64,000 nt of DNA from Hymenobacter aerilatus. Its GTDB lineage: Bacteria; Bacteroidota; Bacteroidia; Cytophagales; Hymenobacteraceae. How positions within the stretch are numbered: position 1 is the first letter of the stretch; every line of letters begins with the position of its first letter. The stretch is from the NCBI RefSeq assembly GCF_022921095.1, contig NZ_CP095053.1, positions 2,398,501 to 2,462,500 of the forward strand. Direction: 5' to 3'. A program made the translations under genes and the position numbers. Positions 63,453-64,000 of this stretch are shown here, one piece after another. The notes under the pieces are model-generated. The model was not told the origin of the DNA and did no database searches. It saw only the letters and a list, made by a program, of their open reading frames with translations.

Positions 63453-64000
63453 TTAAAAATCGGTCATTTCGTCGCCGCTGCGCAACTGCCCTAACTGGCG
63501 CACCGTGAGGTAGCCCAACAGCAGAAATACGCCGTAGAGCAGCGTAACGCCCCAGGTACCCAAGTGGGCAAAAGGATGCAGGATACGGCTCACAATATCG
63601 TAGAAAAGCAAGAGCGGATTGGTCACCACATCCCAGCTGTTGAAGCGCAGGTAGCGGCCCAGATACACACCAAAGCTACTCAGCAGCAGGGCCGTGGTGG
63701 CAAAGCCCCAGCCCGCGGCCGTACCCAGGCGGCGCTGCACCAGCAGTTGCATATCCAGCAGGGAGGCGTAGGCCAGCATCAGGCCATTCCAGGCGCAGGA
63801 GAGCAGCAGCGCTAGGTCGTACCAATAGGGCACGCCAGCGCGGGGGGTGAGGTGAAACAGGTCGGTGAGAATGTAGGGAGCATTGGGGAAAAACAGCAGC
63901 CACACCGCCCCTACCGGCAGCAGCACCCGCGCCCGCAGGGGCCGGTCGGTGAGGCCCAGCAACGCGCTCAGGCCAAACGGGATGAAGGCCAGAAACAGGT
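63453..64000 (-). CDS. DUF1361-family membrane protein (5' end outside window)
   Basis: The frame stays open to the right edge (reading LFLAFIPFGLSALL before the TTG at 63962), so the gene starts beyond 64,000. At least four membrane segments. FFPNAPYILTDLFHL and RYLRFNSWDVV are hallmark blocks of DUF1361. Function unknown. Confidence 0.85.
   Translation of the reverse strand, partial: LFLAFIPFGLSALLGLTDRPLRARVLLPVGAVWLLFFPNAPYILTDLFHLTPRAGVPYWYDLALLLSCAWNGLMLAYASLLDMQLLVQRRLGTAAGWGFATTALLLSSFGVYLGRYLRFNSWDVVTNPLLLFYDIVSRILHPFAHLGTWGVTLLYGVFLLLGYLTVRQLGQLRSGDEMTDF

Overview
The window looks like a chromosome segment of a Bacteroidota (Cytophagales) bacterium, most likely Hymenobacter or a close relative. 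The evidence is a GC-rich backbone, two type IX secretion (T9SS) C-terminal sorting modules, Bacteroidota families (DUF4153, DUF4328, EcsC, DUF92), few Shine-Dalgarno sites, and frequent TTG/GTG starts. The genus is an inference from composition and gene style; no 16S gene is present.

Region 1 (1 to about 11.8 kb) is an AT-rich mobile island whose left end lies outside the window. It carries a tyrosine recombinase (open at the left edge), a 521-aa protein with superfamily-A polymerase palm motifs (TV-Pol-like primase-polymerase), a HigB/HigA toxin-antitoxin pair, a 5-segment membrane protein, a HEPN-motif protein, a PD-(D/E)XK-like protein, a GIY-YIG-type protein and several small unknown genes. 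Its gaps are unusually structured. Two intergenic regions flanking the polymerase gene have interleaved inverted repeats that could fold as pseudoknots. The right end has four copies of a TGGTCCGGA site in a symmetric layout and a perfect 36-bp palindrome.

Region 2 (11.9 to 21.3 kb) is chromosomal: a large lectin-like, glycine-rich T9SS cargo protein, guanine deaminase (guaD), a heparinase II/III-like T9SS protein, and ffh (SRP GTPase).

Region 3 (21.5 to 41.5 kb) is a surface-glycan locus. It holds a GT4 glycosyltransferase, an FkbH-like HAD protein, and a full pseudaminic acid (CMP-Pse) pathway: pseB, pseC, an SpsF/PseF-type cytidylyltransferase, a fused pseG-pseH, and pseI. These are followed by a GT-B-type transferase, a polysaccharide-deacetylase-like protein and a flippase. 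Five roughly 100 to 146-bp inverted repeats (MITE/REP-like) sit in the gaps of this locus. Also here are a DUF92 protein, an APH-fold kinase and a tricorn-like S41 peptidase gene that is frameshifted at a C run.

Region 4 (41.6 to 64 kb) is housekeeping and envelope: rpiA, EcsC, a Gfo/Idh/MocA oxidoreductase, an M48 peptidase, a DegT aminotransferase, an LEA-like lipoprotein, a GT2, ftsE, the SRP RNA (ffs, minus strand), guaA, DUF4153, a TlpA-like thioredoxin, a GH20 hexosaminidase, an AsmA-like protein, a small beta-barrel, and a DUF1361 protein open at the right edge. Long hairpin terminators separate most convergent pairs.

All structure and repeat calls were read by eye. Family names come from motif recognition, not from a database search.
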